A DNA stretch of 64,000 nt from Pantoea trifolii (GCF_024506435.1 NZ_JANIET010000001.1:1922001-1986000), one strand, 5' to 3'; positions 44,880 to 53,734 are shown, counted from the stretch's first letter. Notes: generated by a model not told the origin, from the letters alone. Numbers and translations: made by a program.

Positions 44880-45193
44880 AAATCCTCGCGCTGCGGCGTA
44901 AAGGTATCCAGCAATACGCCCGCTTCCAGACACACGCAGCCGTGCACAATGTTCGGCGCTTTATACAGCGTATCGCCAGCGCTCACTTCTTTGGTTACGC
45001 CATCAATGGTGAAGGCAAAACGTCCGGATAGCACGTAGGTGAGCTGCTCATGCGGATGGTGATGCAGCGGACCAACAGCATCCTGCTCAAAGGTGACTTC
45101 CACCGCCATCATGGTGCCGCCGTGCGCCAGAATTCGGCGCGTCACGCCGTTGCCTAAATCGTCCAAATGGGTTGTGCTTTTATAGATAAACAT
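44864..45193 (-). CDS. KdgF-like cupin, probable unsaturated-uronate linearising enzyme
   Basis: 109 residues, a single cupin domain: metal motif PLHHHPHEQLTYVLSGRFAFTI with His/Glu ligands, the second motif SAGDTLYKAPNIVHG, and an end LLDTFTPQREDFL that matches the KdgF family. KdgF turns 4,5-unsaturated galacturonate or guluronate from pectin or alginate lyases into the open-chain 4-deoxy-5-keto uronate. It is divergent from an RpiB-type isomerase gene, and the shared spacer has a consensus CRP site and a KdgR-type box, supporting a role in pectin-fragment use. Without that context it would only be called a cupin. Confidence 0.78.
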   Translation of the reverse strand: MFIYKSTTHLDDLGNGVTRRILAHGGTMMAVEVTFEQDAVGPLHHHPHEQLTYVLSGRFAFTIDGVTKEVSAGDTLYKAPNIVHGCVCLEAGVLLDTFTPQREDFLAAP

Positions 45194-45223
45194 GGTTTCT
45201 CCTTGCAGGTTGCATCGTCAATG

Positions 45224-45239
45224 TGTGACTTAACTCACA
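45224..45239. promoter_or_regulatory. Consensus CRP site in the kdgF-like/dhuI-like spacer
   Basis: TGTGA-CTTAAC-TCACA, exact consensus half-sites. It lies 31 bp from the cupin start and 83 bp from the isomerase start. Confidence 0.85.
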
Positions 45240-45284
45240 GTCAAAAAGGCATTTAAAGGCTGCATTTTAACGATCTTTGATTAA

Positions 45285-45304
45285 AATGAAACGGTGTTTC
45301 AATT
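45285..45304. promoter_or_regulatory. KdgR-type operator upstream of the RpiB-like isomerase
   Basis: AATGAAACGGTGTTTCAATT: a palindrome TGAAAC-GGT-GTTTCA with A/T flanks, which is the form of KdgR boxes that control pectin catabolism genes in soft-rot enterobacteria. It ends 17 bp before the isomerase ATG, where bound repressor would block transcription. KdgR itself is not in the window. Confidence 0.82.
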
Positions 45305-45321
45305 TAATCTGAGGATGGATC

Positions 45322-45960
45322 ATGAAAATCGCTTTGATGATGGAAAATAGCCAGGCTGCGAAGAACGCAACGGTGTTGAAAGAGCTTCAGTCTGTGGCGC
45401 AACCGCTAGGGCATCAGGTGTTTAACGTCGGTATGAGCGACGAACAGGATCACCATCTTACCTATATTCACCTCGGCATCATGGCCAACGTACTGCTAAA
45501 CAGCAAAGCGGTGGACTTTGTGGTAGCCGGTTGCGGCACCGGCCAGGGTGCGCTGATGTCGCTGAACCTGCATCCCGGCGTGGTGTGCGGCTATTGCATC
45601 GACCCGGCGGATGCCTATCTGTTTGCGCAAATCAACAACGGTAATGCGCTATCGCTGCCGTTCGCCAAAGGCTTTGGCTGGGGCGCGGAACTGAACCTGC
45701 GCTTTATTTTCGAAAAAGCCTTCACCGGCGAAAAAGGGCACGGTTATCCGCCTGAGCGCAAAGAGCCACAGGTGCGCAACGCGGGTATCCTAAACGAGGT
45801 GAAAGCAGCATTGCTCAAAGAGAATTACCTCGATTCACTGCGCGCCATCGATCCGGAACTGGTGAAGACCGCGGTAAGCGGCCCGCGCCTGCAGCATTGC
45901 CTGTTTGAACATGGTCAGAATCAGGAGATCGTGGGGTTTGTGCGTGAACTGACGCAGTAA
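45322..45960 (+). CDS. RpiB/LacA/LacB-family isomerase, DhuI-like
   Basis: 212 residues with GAGG before the ATG. The RpiB fold is clear: MKIALMMENSQAAKN, the active-site Cys loop FVVAGCGTGQGALMSLN, and NNGNALSLPFAKGFGWGAE. It is longer than RpiB (about 150) and carries a C-terminal extension, like the DhuI isomerases that convert 4-deoxy-L-threo-5-hexosulose uronate (the KdgF product) to the 2,5-diketo form in place of KduI. The KdgF-like neighbour and KdgR box fit this. The assignment is an inference. A pentose- or galactose-phosphate isomerase role is the alternative. Confidence 0.75.
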   Translation: MKIALMMENSQAAKNATVLKELQSVAQPLGHQVFNVGMSDEQDHHLTYIHLGIMANVLLNSKAVDFVVAGCGTGQGALMSLNLHPGVVCGYCIDPADAYLFAQINNGNALSLPFAKGFGWGAELNLRFIFEKAFTGEKGHGYPPERKEPQVRNAGILNEVKAALLKENYLDSLRAIDPELVKTAVSGPRLQHCLFEHGQNQEIVGFVRELTQ

Positions 45961-45978
45961 TCAAAACGGTTTGAGCGA

Positions 45979-46007
45979 AGCCAGGGAAACCTGGCTTTGT
46001 TGTTTTT
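45979..46007 (+). terminator. Rho-independent terminator after the DhuI-like gene
   Basis: AGCCAGG-GAAA-CCTGGCT, a perfect 7-bp stem with a stable GAAA tetraloop, then TTGTTGTTTTT. Confidence 0.85.
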
Positions 46008-46136
46008 CACTTCCAGATTTGAAATCTCATTTTCCCCATCACACGATGACCAAAATTGTAATATCCTCGCAGGTCACGCTTAATTTCATCGTTGTAGCCG
46101 TCTGGTAAACATCAGCAATCATCAAGGGAGAGACGC

Positions 46137-47162
46137 ATGGCAGGTTATCAGCCGCCTTACACCATCACGCCAACCATCCTGAATCAGGTGATTGAAGTAG
46201 GTGAATTACTGGGCCGCTGGGCTGCTCAGGCAGAACAATCTTCACCGCTTTTGCGTAAAGAGAATCGCATTCGTACCATTCAGGCCTCGCTAGCTATAGA
46301 GCACAATAGTCTGTCAACTGAACAGGTGACAGCGATCATGGAAGGCAAGCGTGTGTTGGCTCCAGCTAAAGATATTCAGGAAGTGCGTAACGCTATTCTG
46401 GCTTATGAAAAGCTCAATGACTGGCAAAGTGCAAAACTAGCCGATTTACTGGCGGCGCATCAGTTGCTCATGATGGGACTGGTCGATGCGCCGGGCCAAT
46501 TACGTAATGGCAATGTTGGGGTATATCGCGAACAGCAACTTATCCATATGGCACCACCAGCGCACCAGGTTTCACGCCTGATGGGGGATTTGCTCAATTG
46601 GCTAAAAAACACAGATATTCATCCGTTAATTGCCAGCTCTATCTTCCATTATGAATTTGAATTCATTCATCCTTTCACCGATGGCAATGGACGCATGGGA
46701 AGATTATGGCAAACATTAATTCTCAGCGAATGGCGTCCTGAGTTCGCATGGCTTCCGGTTGAAACGCTGATCCATAATCAGCAGCAGCATTATTATCGCG
46801 TTTTAGGCGAATGTGATCGGGCCAGTGATTGCACTCCTTTTATCGCTTTCATGCTGGAAAAGTTGATTGAAGCATTGGTTGAAGGTATTGGTTTGCACTC
46901 TTCTTCAACCGACATCTCGACATTGGAAATGTCGGAGAAAGTGTCGGAGAAAATGTCGGAGAAAAAAAATGCTAAACTTCCTGCCACCGCCGTAAAAATA
47001 TTTGCTGCCCTGAGTAAATCACCTGATATGACCATTGCCGATCTGACTCAGTTGTTGGGCGTGAGTAGCAGAACCATTGAGCGTAATTTAAAACTCCTCC
47101 AATCACATCATCGTCTGGAAAGAGTGGGGGCGGCCAGGGGCGGCTATTGGCGAGTTATTTGA
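46137..47162 (+). CDS. Fic-domain protein with C-terminal winged helix
   Basis: 341 residues. The Fic core motif HPFTDGNGRMGR lies at about residues 181-192, matching HxFx(D/E)GNGRxxR, so AMP transfer to a Ser, Thr or Tyr is expected. IRTIQASLAIEHNSLS (about 50-60) is the position of the inhibitory helix, with Glu but His after it where Gly/Asn is usual. A C-terminal winged-helix domain follows (TIADLTQLLGVSSRTIERNLKLLQ). The linker has a tandem SEK repeat (MSEKVSEKMSEKKN). It lies alone, with more A/T-ending codons than its neighbours, which hints at acquisition. The target protein is unknown. Confidence 0.9.
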   Translation: MAGYQPPYTITPTILNQVIEVGELLGRWAAQAEQSSPLLRKENRIRTIQASLAIEHNSLSTEQVTAIMEGKRVLAPAKDIQEVRNAILAYEKLNDWQSAKLADLLAAHQLLMMGLVDAPGQLRNGNVGVYREQQLIHMAPPAHQVSRLMGDLLNWLKNTDIHPLIASSIFHYEFEFIHPFTDGNGRMGRLWQTLILSEWRPEFAWLPVETLIHNQQQHYYRVLGECDRASDCTPFIAFMLEKLIEALVEGIGLHSSSTDISTLEMSEKVSEKMSEKKNAKLPATAVKIFAALSKSPDMTIADLTQLLGVSSRTIERNLKLLQSHHRLERVGAARGGYWRVI

Positions 47163-47207
47163 TAGGGTGAACTTTGCATAAACTCATTCAACTACTGCGT
47201 GCGTTTC

Positions 47208-47231
47208 GGTCACCATAAATGGCGACCCTAC
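47208..47231 (-). repeat. REP-like palindrome, copy 6 (reverse)
   Basis: GGTCACCAT-AA-ATGGCGACC followed by CTAC, 46 bp after the fic stop. First of three elements in a 150-bp cluster between the convergent fic and ABC ATPase genes. Confidence 0.85.
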
Positions 47232-47251
47232 AAAGGACTGGCGCGTTTTTC

Positions 47252-47322
47252 GTAGGGTGCGCATTTAGGTATGACCGGGCTGATGGGTTACAAATCAGAC
47301 CGGTCATACCTAAATGCGCACC
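47252..47322. repeat. Compound inverted repeat within the REP-like cluster
   Basis: GTAGG joins an arm GGTGCGCATTTAGGTATGAC... (47256-47278) that is repeated perfectly in inverse at 47300-47322 (23 bp). The 21-base loop has a further 5-bp inverted repeat, CTGAT...ATCAG. It shares the GTAGGGTGCGCAT start with the variant element at pqqF. This could fold to a hairpin of about 28 bp, or be a small mobile element of two REP-like units. Confidence 0.75.
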
Positions 47323-47331
47323 TGGTAAAGC

Positions 47332-47355
47332 GGTCGCCATAAACGGCGACCCTAC
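47332..47355 (-). repeat. REP-like palindrome, copy 8 (reverse), supplies the ATPase stop
   Basis: GGTCGCCAT-AA-ACGGCGACC followed by CTAC. On the minus strand its GTAG gives the TAG stop (47354-47352) of the ABC ATPase gene. Confidence 0.85.
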
Positions 47356-48116
47356 GCCAGAACCCCGTTATCCTGCCGGCTTGCATCCACCAGCATCTGC
47401 GTATAGGCCACCTGCGCGCGATTGTGAACCAGTGCATCGACATCCAGCGTTTCCAGCACTTTGCCGTGCTGCATCACCGCCACGCGATGGCACAGATGCG
47501 CCACTACGCCGAGATCGTGCGTCACCATCAAATAGGTTAGCTTCTCCTGCTGCTGCAAATCGCTGAGCAGATTGAGGATCTCCGCTTGCACCGACACATC
47601 CAGCGCCGAGGTTGGTTCATCCAGCAGCAGCACGCGCGGTTCCAGAATCAGCGCGCGGGCAATTGCTACACGCTGGCGCTGGCCGCCAGACAACTGGTGC
47701 GGATAGCGGGTTTGCCACGCGCGATTGAGGCCGACCTTCTCCAGCATGGCGATAACGCGCTGCTGGCGCTGACCGATGCCGTGAATCTGAAGCGGCTCCT
47801 CAAGAATATCGCCGATGGTGTGACGTGGATGCAGCGATCCGTACGGATCCTGAAACACCATCTGCACGCTGCGGCAGCGCTCGCGTGCGATACGATGTTC
47901 GAGCGGCACGCCATCAATCGCCAGCTCGCCGTGCCAGTGGGTGAACAGCCCGGCAAGGCACTTCAGTACCGTGGTTTTGCCCGATCCTGATTCGCCCACC
48001 AGGCCAAAAATTTCACCCTGACGAATCGACAAATTAACGTCGAACAGCACCTGATTGCGCCGCTCCTCCTCACCAAAACTGAGGTTGAGATTACTTACGC
48101 GGATCATCTCGTTCAT
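47352..48116 (-). CDS. Opp/Dpp-type ABC transporter ATPase (DppF-like)
   Basis: 254 residues. Start at ATG 48116, which is 5 nt from AAGGAG; ATG 48119 is too close. Walker [20 protein letters not shown], signature LSGGQRQRVAIARAL, Walker [14 protein letters not shown], and H-loop VTHDLGVVAHLC. The second of two ATPases of a peptide-type importer. It is the last gene of the operon and its stop TAG is provided by a REP-like element. It lacks the C-terminal extension usual in DppF-type ATPases, perhaps because the element truncated it. Confidence 0.9.
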   Translation of the reverse strand: MNEMIRVSNLNLSFGEEERRNQVLFDVNLSIRQGEIFGLVGESGSGKTTVLKCLAGLFTHWHGELAIDGVPLEHRIARERCRSVQMVFQDPYGSLHPRHTIGDILEEPLQIHGIGQRQQRVIAMLEKVGLNRAWQTRYPHQLSGGQRQRVAIARALILEPRVLLLDEPTSALDVSVQAEILNLLSDLQQQEKLTYLMVTHDLGVVAHLCHRVAVMQHGKVLETLDVDALVHNRAQVAYTQMLVDASRQDNGVLA

Positions 48117-48125
48117 CATTGCTCC

Positions 48126-48992
48126 TTAGGGTTGCAGCCAACTGGCCTGACGTTGCAGCACCGGCAGACGGGCGCGACGTAGATCCATATCCGGCAGCGC
48201 GGCGAGTAAGCCTTGCGTGTAAGGATGCTGCGCCTGGTCGAGCTCGCTGGCCGCCAGTGACTCCACCACGCGCCCGGCATACATCACCAATACGTGGTCG
48301 CAGAAGCGCCGCACCAGATTGATGTCGTGACTGATAAAAATCAGCCCGAGACCGCGCTGTTTAACCAAATCGTCCAGCAGCGCCAGCACCTGCAGACGCA
48401 CCGACACATCCAGCGCCGAAGTGGGTTCATCGGCAATCAGCAGTTCAGGATCGGTAATCAGCATCATGGCGATCATCACGCGCTGCCCCTGACCGCCGGA
48501 AATTTCGTGCGGATAGCACTGATAGATGCGGCCCGGATCGCGTACCTGCACCACTTCGAGCATCTCCATCGCTCGCTGCCGCGCAACCTCGCGCTGGCCG
48601 GGATGATGACTGCGCCAGGCTTCAGCAATTTGCTCGCCCACGCGCACCACCGGATTCAGCGAGTATTTCGGGTCCTGCATAATCATTGAGATGCGCTTGC
48701 CGCGAATGGCGCGCATTTGGGCTGGCGTGGCGCGCAGCAGGTCCACGTCACCAAACTGCATGCGCTGGGCGGTGACCTGCGCGCTGCGCGGATGCAGCTG
48801 TAACAGCGCCCGGCCCACGGTGGATTTGCCGGAACCGGATTCGCCGACAATCGCCAGTTTCTCCTTGCCCAGTTGGAAGGAGATGCCGCGCACGGCGGGC
48901 GTCACCAGCCGACCATTGACAAAATTGACCTGTAAATCCTGCACGTCGAGCAACGGTGCAGCGCTATTCGCTGCGGGGATCGAGGATGTCAC
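48126..48992 (-). CDS. Opp/Dpp-type ABC transporter ATPase (DppD-like)
   Basis: About 288 residues. The ATG at 49001 touches AGGAG with no spacing, so the GTG at 48992 (9 nt from AGGAG) is the probable start. Walker [19 protein letters not shown], signature [15 protein letters not shown], Walker [15 protein letters not shown]-loop [12 protein letters not shown]. The C-terminal part ([12 protein letters not shown]) is the peptide-transporter ATPase type. Its start lies within the 3' end of the permease gene. Confidence 0.9.
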   Translation of the reverse strand: MTSSIPAANSAAPLLDVQDLQVNFVNGRLVTPAVRGISFQLGKEKLAIVGESGSGKSTVGRALLQLHPRSAQVTAQRMQFGDVDLLRATPAQMRAIRGKRISMIMQDPKYSLNPVVRVGEQIAEAWRSHHPGQREVARQRAMEMLEVVQVRDPGRIYQCYPHEISGGQGQRVMIAMMLITDPELLIADEPTSALDVSVRLQVLALLDDLVKQRGLGLIFISHDINLVRRFCDHVLVMYAGRVVESLAASELDQAQHPYTQGLLAALPDMDLRRARLPVLQRQASWLQP

Positions 48993-49869
48993 GTAAGCCA
49001 TCTCCTAAGAAGTTGAACGCTAAGCTGTTGATCAGAATCGCCAGACCTGGCACCGTCACCACCCACCAACATTCCAGCATGTAAGTGCGGCCGCTGGCGA
49101 TCATCGCACCCCATTCCGGATCCGGTGGCTGCGCGCCCAAACCCAGAAAACCGAGTCCGGCAGCGGTCAGGATGATGCCCGCCATATTCATGGTGATGCG
49201 GATGATCACCGACGGCAGGCACAGCGGCACGATGTGCTTCCACAAAATGCGCAGTGAAGAGGCGCCCTGCAAGCGCACCGCGGAGACAAAATCGGCCTGG
49301 CGCAGCGACAGCGCTTCGGCGCGTGCCAGGCGTGCAATCGGCGGCCAGGCGGTGAGGGTGATGGCGATCACCACATGCTCCAGTCCCGGACCGAGCGCGG
49401 CGACAAACGCCAGCGCCAGCACCAGGCTCGGGAAGGAGATAAAGATGTCGGTGACGCGCATCAATACGCTATCGACTTTGCCGCCGAAGTAACCGGCGGT
49501 TACGCCGAGCAGCAAGCCCAGCGGGCCAACGGTGATCGACACCAGCAGCACGATATACAGCGTGATGCGCGCGCCCCACACCAGACGACTGAAGATGTCG
49601 CGGCCAAACTCATCGGTGCCAAACCAGTGCTGCGCGTTGGGTGGCGTCAGCGCATTATTAAGATCCTGAATCAGCGGATGGTAGGGCGCGATCCACGGCG
49701 CGAATAGCGCCACCACCAGCAGCAGCAAAATGATGCCGCCACCAATTGCGGTTAACGGGTTGCGCGCCATCTGCCAGAGAAAATGGCCGATACGTGCGCC
49801 GGTGCGGCGACAGCGCGCCAGCCGTTCGCGCGTCTGGCTGGCTAACGGCGTATCGAGAGAAATCGTCAT
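48964..49869 (-). CDS. Opp/Dpp-type ABC permease (DppC-like)
   Basis: 301 residues with six membrane helices: [23 protein letters not shown] at the N-terminus, then [26 protein letters not shown] (the OppC signature) and the EAA-type loop ([31 protein letters not shown]). It overlaps the previous permease by 4 bp and is part of the five-gene transporter. Confidence 0.92.
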   Translation of the reverse strand: MTISLDTPLASQTRERLARCRRTGARIGHFLWQMARNPLTAIGGGIILLLLVVALFAPWIAPYHPLIQDLNNALTPPNAQHWFGTDEFGRDIFSRLVWGARITLYIVLLVSITVGPLGLLLGVTAGYFGGKVDSVLMRVTDIFISFPSLVLALAFVAALGPGLEHVVIAITLTAWPPIARLARAEALSLRQADFVSAVRLQGASSLRILWKHIVPLCLPSVIIRITMNMAGIILTAAGLGFLGLGAQPPDPEWGAMIASGRTYMLECWWVVTVPGLAILINSLAFNFLGDGLRDILDPRSE

Positions 49870-50891
49870 ACTTTGGTCCTCGGATCGAACACCTGATAGA
49901 GCAGGTCAGAGAGAAGATTGAGCAGCACGAAAATCAGGCCGACCACCAGCACGCAGCCCATTACCGCATTCATATCGCCGAGCATCAAACTGCCGGTGAG
50001 ATAGGAACCAAAACCGGGCCACGAGAACACGGTTTCAATCAGCACCGCGCCCTCCAGCAGCGAGCCGTACGCCAGCGCCACCACCGTCAGCAGCTGCACC
50101 AGAATATTGCGGAACGCGTGCTGCCAAATCACCTGCCATTCGCTGAGGCCTTTCACCCGTGCCGTCAAAATGAACTCCTGCGACAGCTGCGCCAGCATAA
50201 AGCTGCGCGTCATACGGCTGATGTAAGCCAGCGAGTGAAAGCCGAGCAGCGATGCGGGCAGAATCAGGTGATTGAGCGCATTGCTGAATACCGTGAAGTT
50301 GCCGACCAGCAAGGCGTCGATCAGCAGAAAACCGGTGCGACGCGGCACAATGCCATCGAGACTGAAATCGACACGGCCCGCGCCGCCAACCCAGCCGAGA
50401 TGGGCATAAAACAGCAACAGGCCGACCATACCCACCCAGAAGATCGGCGTGGAGTAACCCGCCAGGCTGATGATGCGCACCAGATAGTCAATCACGCTGT
50501 TGCGGCGCGCCGCGGCCCACACGCCCAGCGGGACGCCGAGGCCGGTACCAATCACAATCGCCAGCGTTGCCAGTTCCACCGTGGCCGGGAAGACGCGCAG
50601 GATATCGTTGATCACCGGTTGTCCGGTCAGCAGCGCCAGCCCGAGGTTGCCGTGCAGCAGGCCTTGCAGATAGATGCCAAACTGCACCCACAGCGGTTTA
50701 TCGAAGCCGAGTTGGTGATAAACCTGCTGATAGGTGTTGTGATCGGCATCCGGCCCGACAATCGCCAGTACCGGATCGAGCGGCATCACGCGGCCAATAA
50801 AGAAGGTCAGCAGCAGCAGGCCAAACAGCGTGATCGCGACCTGCACGCTGCGGCTACGCAGGCGTCGCCAGTGGCTTTTTGTTAGCTTCAT
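49866..50891 (-). CDS. Opp/Dpp-type ABC permease (DppB-like)
   Basis: 341 residues with six helices. Features of OppB/DppB permeases: FGLLLLTFFIGRVMPLDPV at the N-terminus, GLGVPLGVWAAARRNSVIDYLVR, and the loop MLAQLSQEFILTARVKGLSEWQVIWQHAFRN. It overlaps the binding-protein stop by 4 bp (ATGA). Confidence 0.92.
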   Translation of the reverse strand: MKLTKSHWRRLRSRSVQVAITLFGLLLLTFFIGRVMPLDPVLAIVGPDADHNTYQQVYHQLGFDKPLWVQFGIYLQGLLHGNLGLALLTGQPVINDILRVFPATVELATLAIVIGTGLGVPLGVWAAARRNSVIDYLVRIISLAGYSTPIFWVGMVGLLLFYAHLGWVGGAGRVDFSLDGIVPRRTGFLLIDALLVGNFTVFSNALNHLILPASLLGFHSLAYISRMTRSFMLAQLSQEFILTARVKGLSEWQVIWQHAFRNILVQLLTVVALAYGSLLEGAVLIETVFSWPGFGSYLTGSLMLGDMNAVMGCVLVVGLIFVLLNLLSDLLYQVFDPRTKV

Positions 50892-52519
50892 TGGGCACCT
50901 CCCGCCAGGCTATCTGGCGTTTTCCATACGTCACGCAGGAAAGTGGTGGCCGACGGATGCGGCACGTAATCCTGCACGCGATTGTTCACCACCACCGAAT
51001 CGGTCATTTGCGAGATTGGCATCAGCGCCGGAATCAGCTGGTCGTAACGTTGCTGGATGGCGAAGTAATCCTGCTGCTGCTGTTTTACATCGCGCTCCAG
51101 CAGCGCTTTATCGATCATGCTGTTCAGCTGTGCGTCATAAAAACCGGTGCGCCAGCCCTGAAAGTTGGTGAGTCGCGCGCTGTCGGCATTATTCGGGTTA
51201 TACACCAGCGCACGCAGGCTGGAGTGCGGATGCGGCTCCACGCCGCTGCCGCCGCGTCCTACCAGCAGGTTGAACTGGCGTTCGCGCATTGCACCGTAAA
51301 TCTGGTTGCCGGTGCCGGTGATGATTTTGGCGCGAATCCCGCCCTGCATCAGCGTGGACTGAATCGCGATCGCGACATTGAGGAACGGCTGATCGGCCAG
51401 CACGCGCAGCGTGGTATCAAAACCGTTGGGATAACCGGCGGCGGCGAGCAGCGCTTTAGCGCGTGGCACGTCCAGCTTGTAGCCCGGATCGGGCAACGTT
51501 GCCGGCATGCCGGATTGAATCGGCCGCTGATGCAGCGTGCCGTAACCGGCCATCAGCGTTTTGTTAATTCCCTGATAATCCACCAGATAGCGCAGTGCTT
51601 CACGCACCTGCGGATTGGCGAAGTGATTGTCCTTCATGCTCATCGCCAGGTAATAGATCGTGCCTTTTTGTACCGCGTCGATGGTGAGGTCGGGATCGTG
51701 GCGCAGCGCTTTCACATCGGGGATCGCCATGTTGCTGGCGATATCGAGATCGCCTTTTTCCATCATCAGGCGCAAGGTTTGCGACTCCTGCAGATGACGG
51801 AACACCACGCGCGTCAGCTTTGGCGCACCGCGCCAGTAGTTGGCATCGCGGCTGATGCGCAGCACATCTTTGGCCTGCCATACATCCAGGCGAAACGGTC
51901 CGGAACCCGCTTCGTGGGTGGTAAGCCAGCGATTGCCCCAATCGTTATTCACCGCCTGCGCCTGGACGGTTTTACTGTCGAGCACCACCATGCTGCCGAG
52001 CGCTGCCAGCGAGTAGAGCACCAGCTTGGGATCGTTAGGCTTGGGCAGGCGAATCACCACCGTGTGCGCGTCCGGCGCGGTGATCATCTGATCCACGTTC
52101 TCTTTACTGAAGCCGTATGATTTCCATACCGACGCCTGCGCCAGATTAAGGTGCAGCACGCGGCGCATCGACCAGATCACATCGGCGCTACTCAATGGAT
52201 TACCGGAGTGGAAGGTGACATTGTCACGCAAATGGAAGGTGAGTTGACGGTTGTCGGGGCTAATTTCCCAGCGCTCCGCCAGCGCGGGGCGCACGTTGGT
52301 GAGCTGCTGCGGATCTAACTCAACTAAACCGTCATAGAGATTGACCACAATGCCGACCACTTCGTTGCCGGTCATGGCTGCGGGATCGAGCGTGAGTAAG
52401 TTGTTCATGTTCATGCCCACAATTAGCTGGTCGTCTGGCGTGGACGCCAGTAGCGACGGGCTACAGGTGAGCAGCAGCAGCGCGGCGCACCACGCTCTGC
52501 AGGGGTTCATCAGGTTCAT
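50888..52519 (-). CDS. Opp/Dpp-family periplasmic substrate-binding protein
   Basis: 543 residues from ATG 52519 (signal peptide PCRAWCAALLLLTCSPSLLAS). The SBP_bac_5 fold: LVEGLVELDP-like segment (NLYDGLVELDPQQLTNVRPALAERWEISPDNRQLTFHLR), FHSGNPLSSADVIWSM, and YLVDYQGINKTLMAGYG. The family binds peptides, nickel, heme and also oligosaccharides. The operon begins with an enolase-superfamily sugar-acid enzyme and has a KdgR box, so a pectin-derived sugar acid or oligouronide is a better guess than peptide. This is an inference. Confidence 0.88.
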   Translation of the reverse strand: MNLMNPCRAWCAALLLLTCSPSLLASTPDDQLIVGMNMNNLLTLDPAAMTGNEVVGIVVNLYDGLVELDPQQLTNVRPALAERWEISPDNRQLTFHLRDNVTFHSGNPLSSADVIWSMRRVLHLNLAQASVWKSYGFSKENVDQMITAPDAHTVVIRLPKPNDPKLVLYSLAALGSMVVLDSKTVQAQAVNNDWGNRWLTTHEAGSGPFRLDVWQAKDVLRISRDANYWRGAPKLTRVVFRHLQESQTLRLMMEKGDLDIASNMAIPDVKALRHDPDLTIDAVQKGTIYYLAMSMKDNHFANPQVREALRYLVDYQGINKTLMAGYGTLHQRPIQSGMPATLPDPGYKLDVPRAKALLAAAGYPNGFDTTLRVLADQPFLNVAIAIQSTLMQGGIRAKIITGTGNQIYGAMRERQFNLLVGRGGSGVEPHPHSSLRALVYNPNNADSARLTNFQGWRTGFYDAQLNSMIDKALLERDVKQQQQDYFAIQQRYDQLIPALMPISQMTDSVVVNNRVQDYVPHPSATTFLRDVWKTPDSLAGGAQ

Positions 52520-52579
52520 AAGCAAAGTCCAGCAGGTCAGAGGTTTATAGTTTTTTGCCGTACTGCTTGTGTTGGGCGC

Positions 52580-53734
52580 TTACCAGCGATTTAGCGTGTG
52601 CGTCTCAATCCACGCAAAATTGATGTCCTCCCCAAGTCCAGGGCGCGTTGGCAGATGCACAAAACCGTCGGCATCCATCGGATCAACCAGCGCGTTGAGA
52701 TAAGCGGGTGGCTGTTCGTAATCAAGGAACGGATGCAGCAGACCGCGTTCGTACCAGCGGCAGTTGCGGATGGCGCCCACTACCGCGATGCTGGCGGCGC
52801 CGTTGCCGTGCACTTCGCAATCCATACCAAAGGCTTCAGCCAGGCTGGCGACTTTCATGGTGGCGGAGATGCCGCCAACGCCGTTCGCACCGGCACGCAG
52901 AATGTCGCAGGCACCGGCACGCACCCAATCGGCGCGGCTGTGGTGTTTGCCGCCGAGACTTTCCGGGCCGAGCACGTCAATGCTGAGGTTTTCCGCCAGC
53001 CAGGCGTACGAAGCCATGCTCTCCTCTTCCATCGGCTCTTCGAACCAGGCGAAATTGAGTTTTTCCAGCGCTTTACCGATGGTGAGCGCATCGCTGCGGC
53101 TGTACCAGTGATAGCCGTCGAGCATCAGGGCGATGTCTGGACCAACCGCTTCGCGCACCGCAGCGCAAGCTTTGATGTCCATTTGTGGACTTGGCGCGAA
53201 CGACACCGGCGGCATCCAGGTGTGCAGTTTGATGGCCTGATAACCGCGCGCCACCAGCTTTTCGGCAAACCGCGCATATTCATCGGGCGTGGATAATCCG
53301 CCTTCCAGCTCATCGCCACACATGGTGCTGCCGTAAGCAGGAATTTTCTCGCGATAGCCGCCGAGCAACTTATGCACTGGCTGCTTGAGTTTGCGGCCAA
53401 TCAAATCCCACAGCGCCTGTTCCACCGCCGACAACGCGCGTTCGGTGAGTTGATGGGCGCTACCGCGCTGCCAATGCACCAGATCCTGCCACAGACGTTC
53501 GCGATCAAAGGCGTTTTGCCCAATCAGCACTTTGCGGAAGAAGGCGTTCACCACGTGCGGACGAATCACTTCGGCCGGGGCGAAGGCGTAGCCGCAATCG
53601 CCATCTTCGCTAGTGAGGGTTAGCAGCGCCATTTGCGCATCGGTCTCTGCGCCGGGATGCGAATGTCCGGCGCTGTCAGAGACGCGGCGCGTAGGGTAGC
53701 TAAACAGGGTGACATCAATGGCACTGATCTTCAC
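52580..53734 (-). CDS. Enolase-superfamily (mandelate racemase/muconate lactonising) sugar-acid enzyme
   Basis: 384 residues from GTG 53734, preceded by GGAGAAG; the frame further upstream runs through the operator and is rejected. Enolase-superfamily residues: K169-x-H171 (IKLHTW), metal ligands D206 (LMLDGYHW), E232 (WFEEPM) and E258 (GPESLG), and H309 (CEVHGNG), arranged as in acid-sugar dehydratases or cycloisomerases. It does not match GlucD, RhmD, ManD or Gci closely. First gene of an operon with a five-part ABC importer (54 bp to the binding protein). A KdgR-type box and CRP sites upstream suggest a pectin-derived sugar acid. Confidence 0.85.
   Translation of the reverse strand: MKISAIDVTLFSYPTRRVSDSAGHSHPGAETDAQMALLTLTSEDGDCGYAFAPAEVIRPHVVNAFFRKVLIGQNAFDRERLWQDLVHWQRGSAHQLTERALSAVEQALWDLIGRKLKQPVHKLLGGYREKIPAYGSTMCGDELEGGLSTPDEYARFAEKLVARGYQAIKLHTWMPPVSFAPSPQMDIKACAAVREAVGPDIALMLDGYHWYSRSDALTIGKALEKLNFAWFEEPMEEESMASYAWLAENLSIDVLGPESLGGKHHSRADWVRAGACDILRAGANGVGGISATMKVASLAEAFGMDCEVHGNGAASIAVVGAIRNCRWYERGLLHPFLDYEQPPAYLNALVDPMDADGFVHLPTRPGLGEDINFAWIETHTLNRW

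Noticed and set aside
46927..46968. Possible CRISPR or minisatellite array (three 12-nt units)
   Set aside because: The units are contiguous, in frame and within the Fic gene. No spacers, and only three copies.
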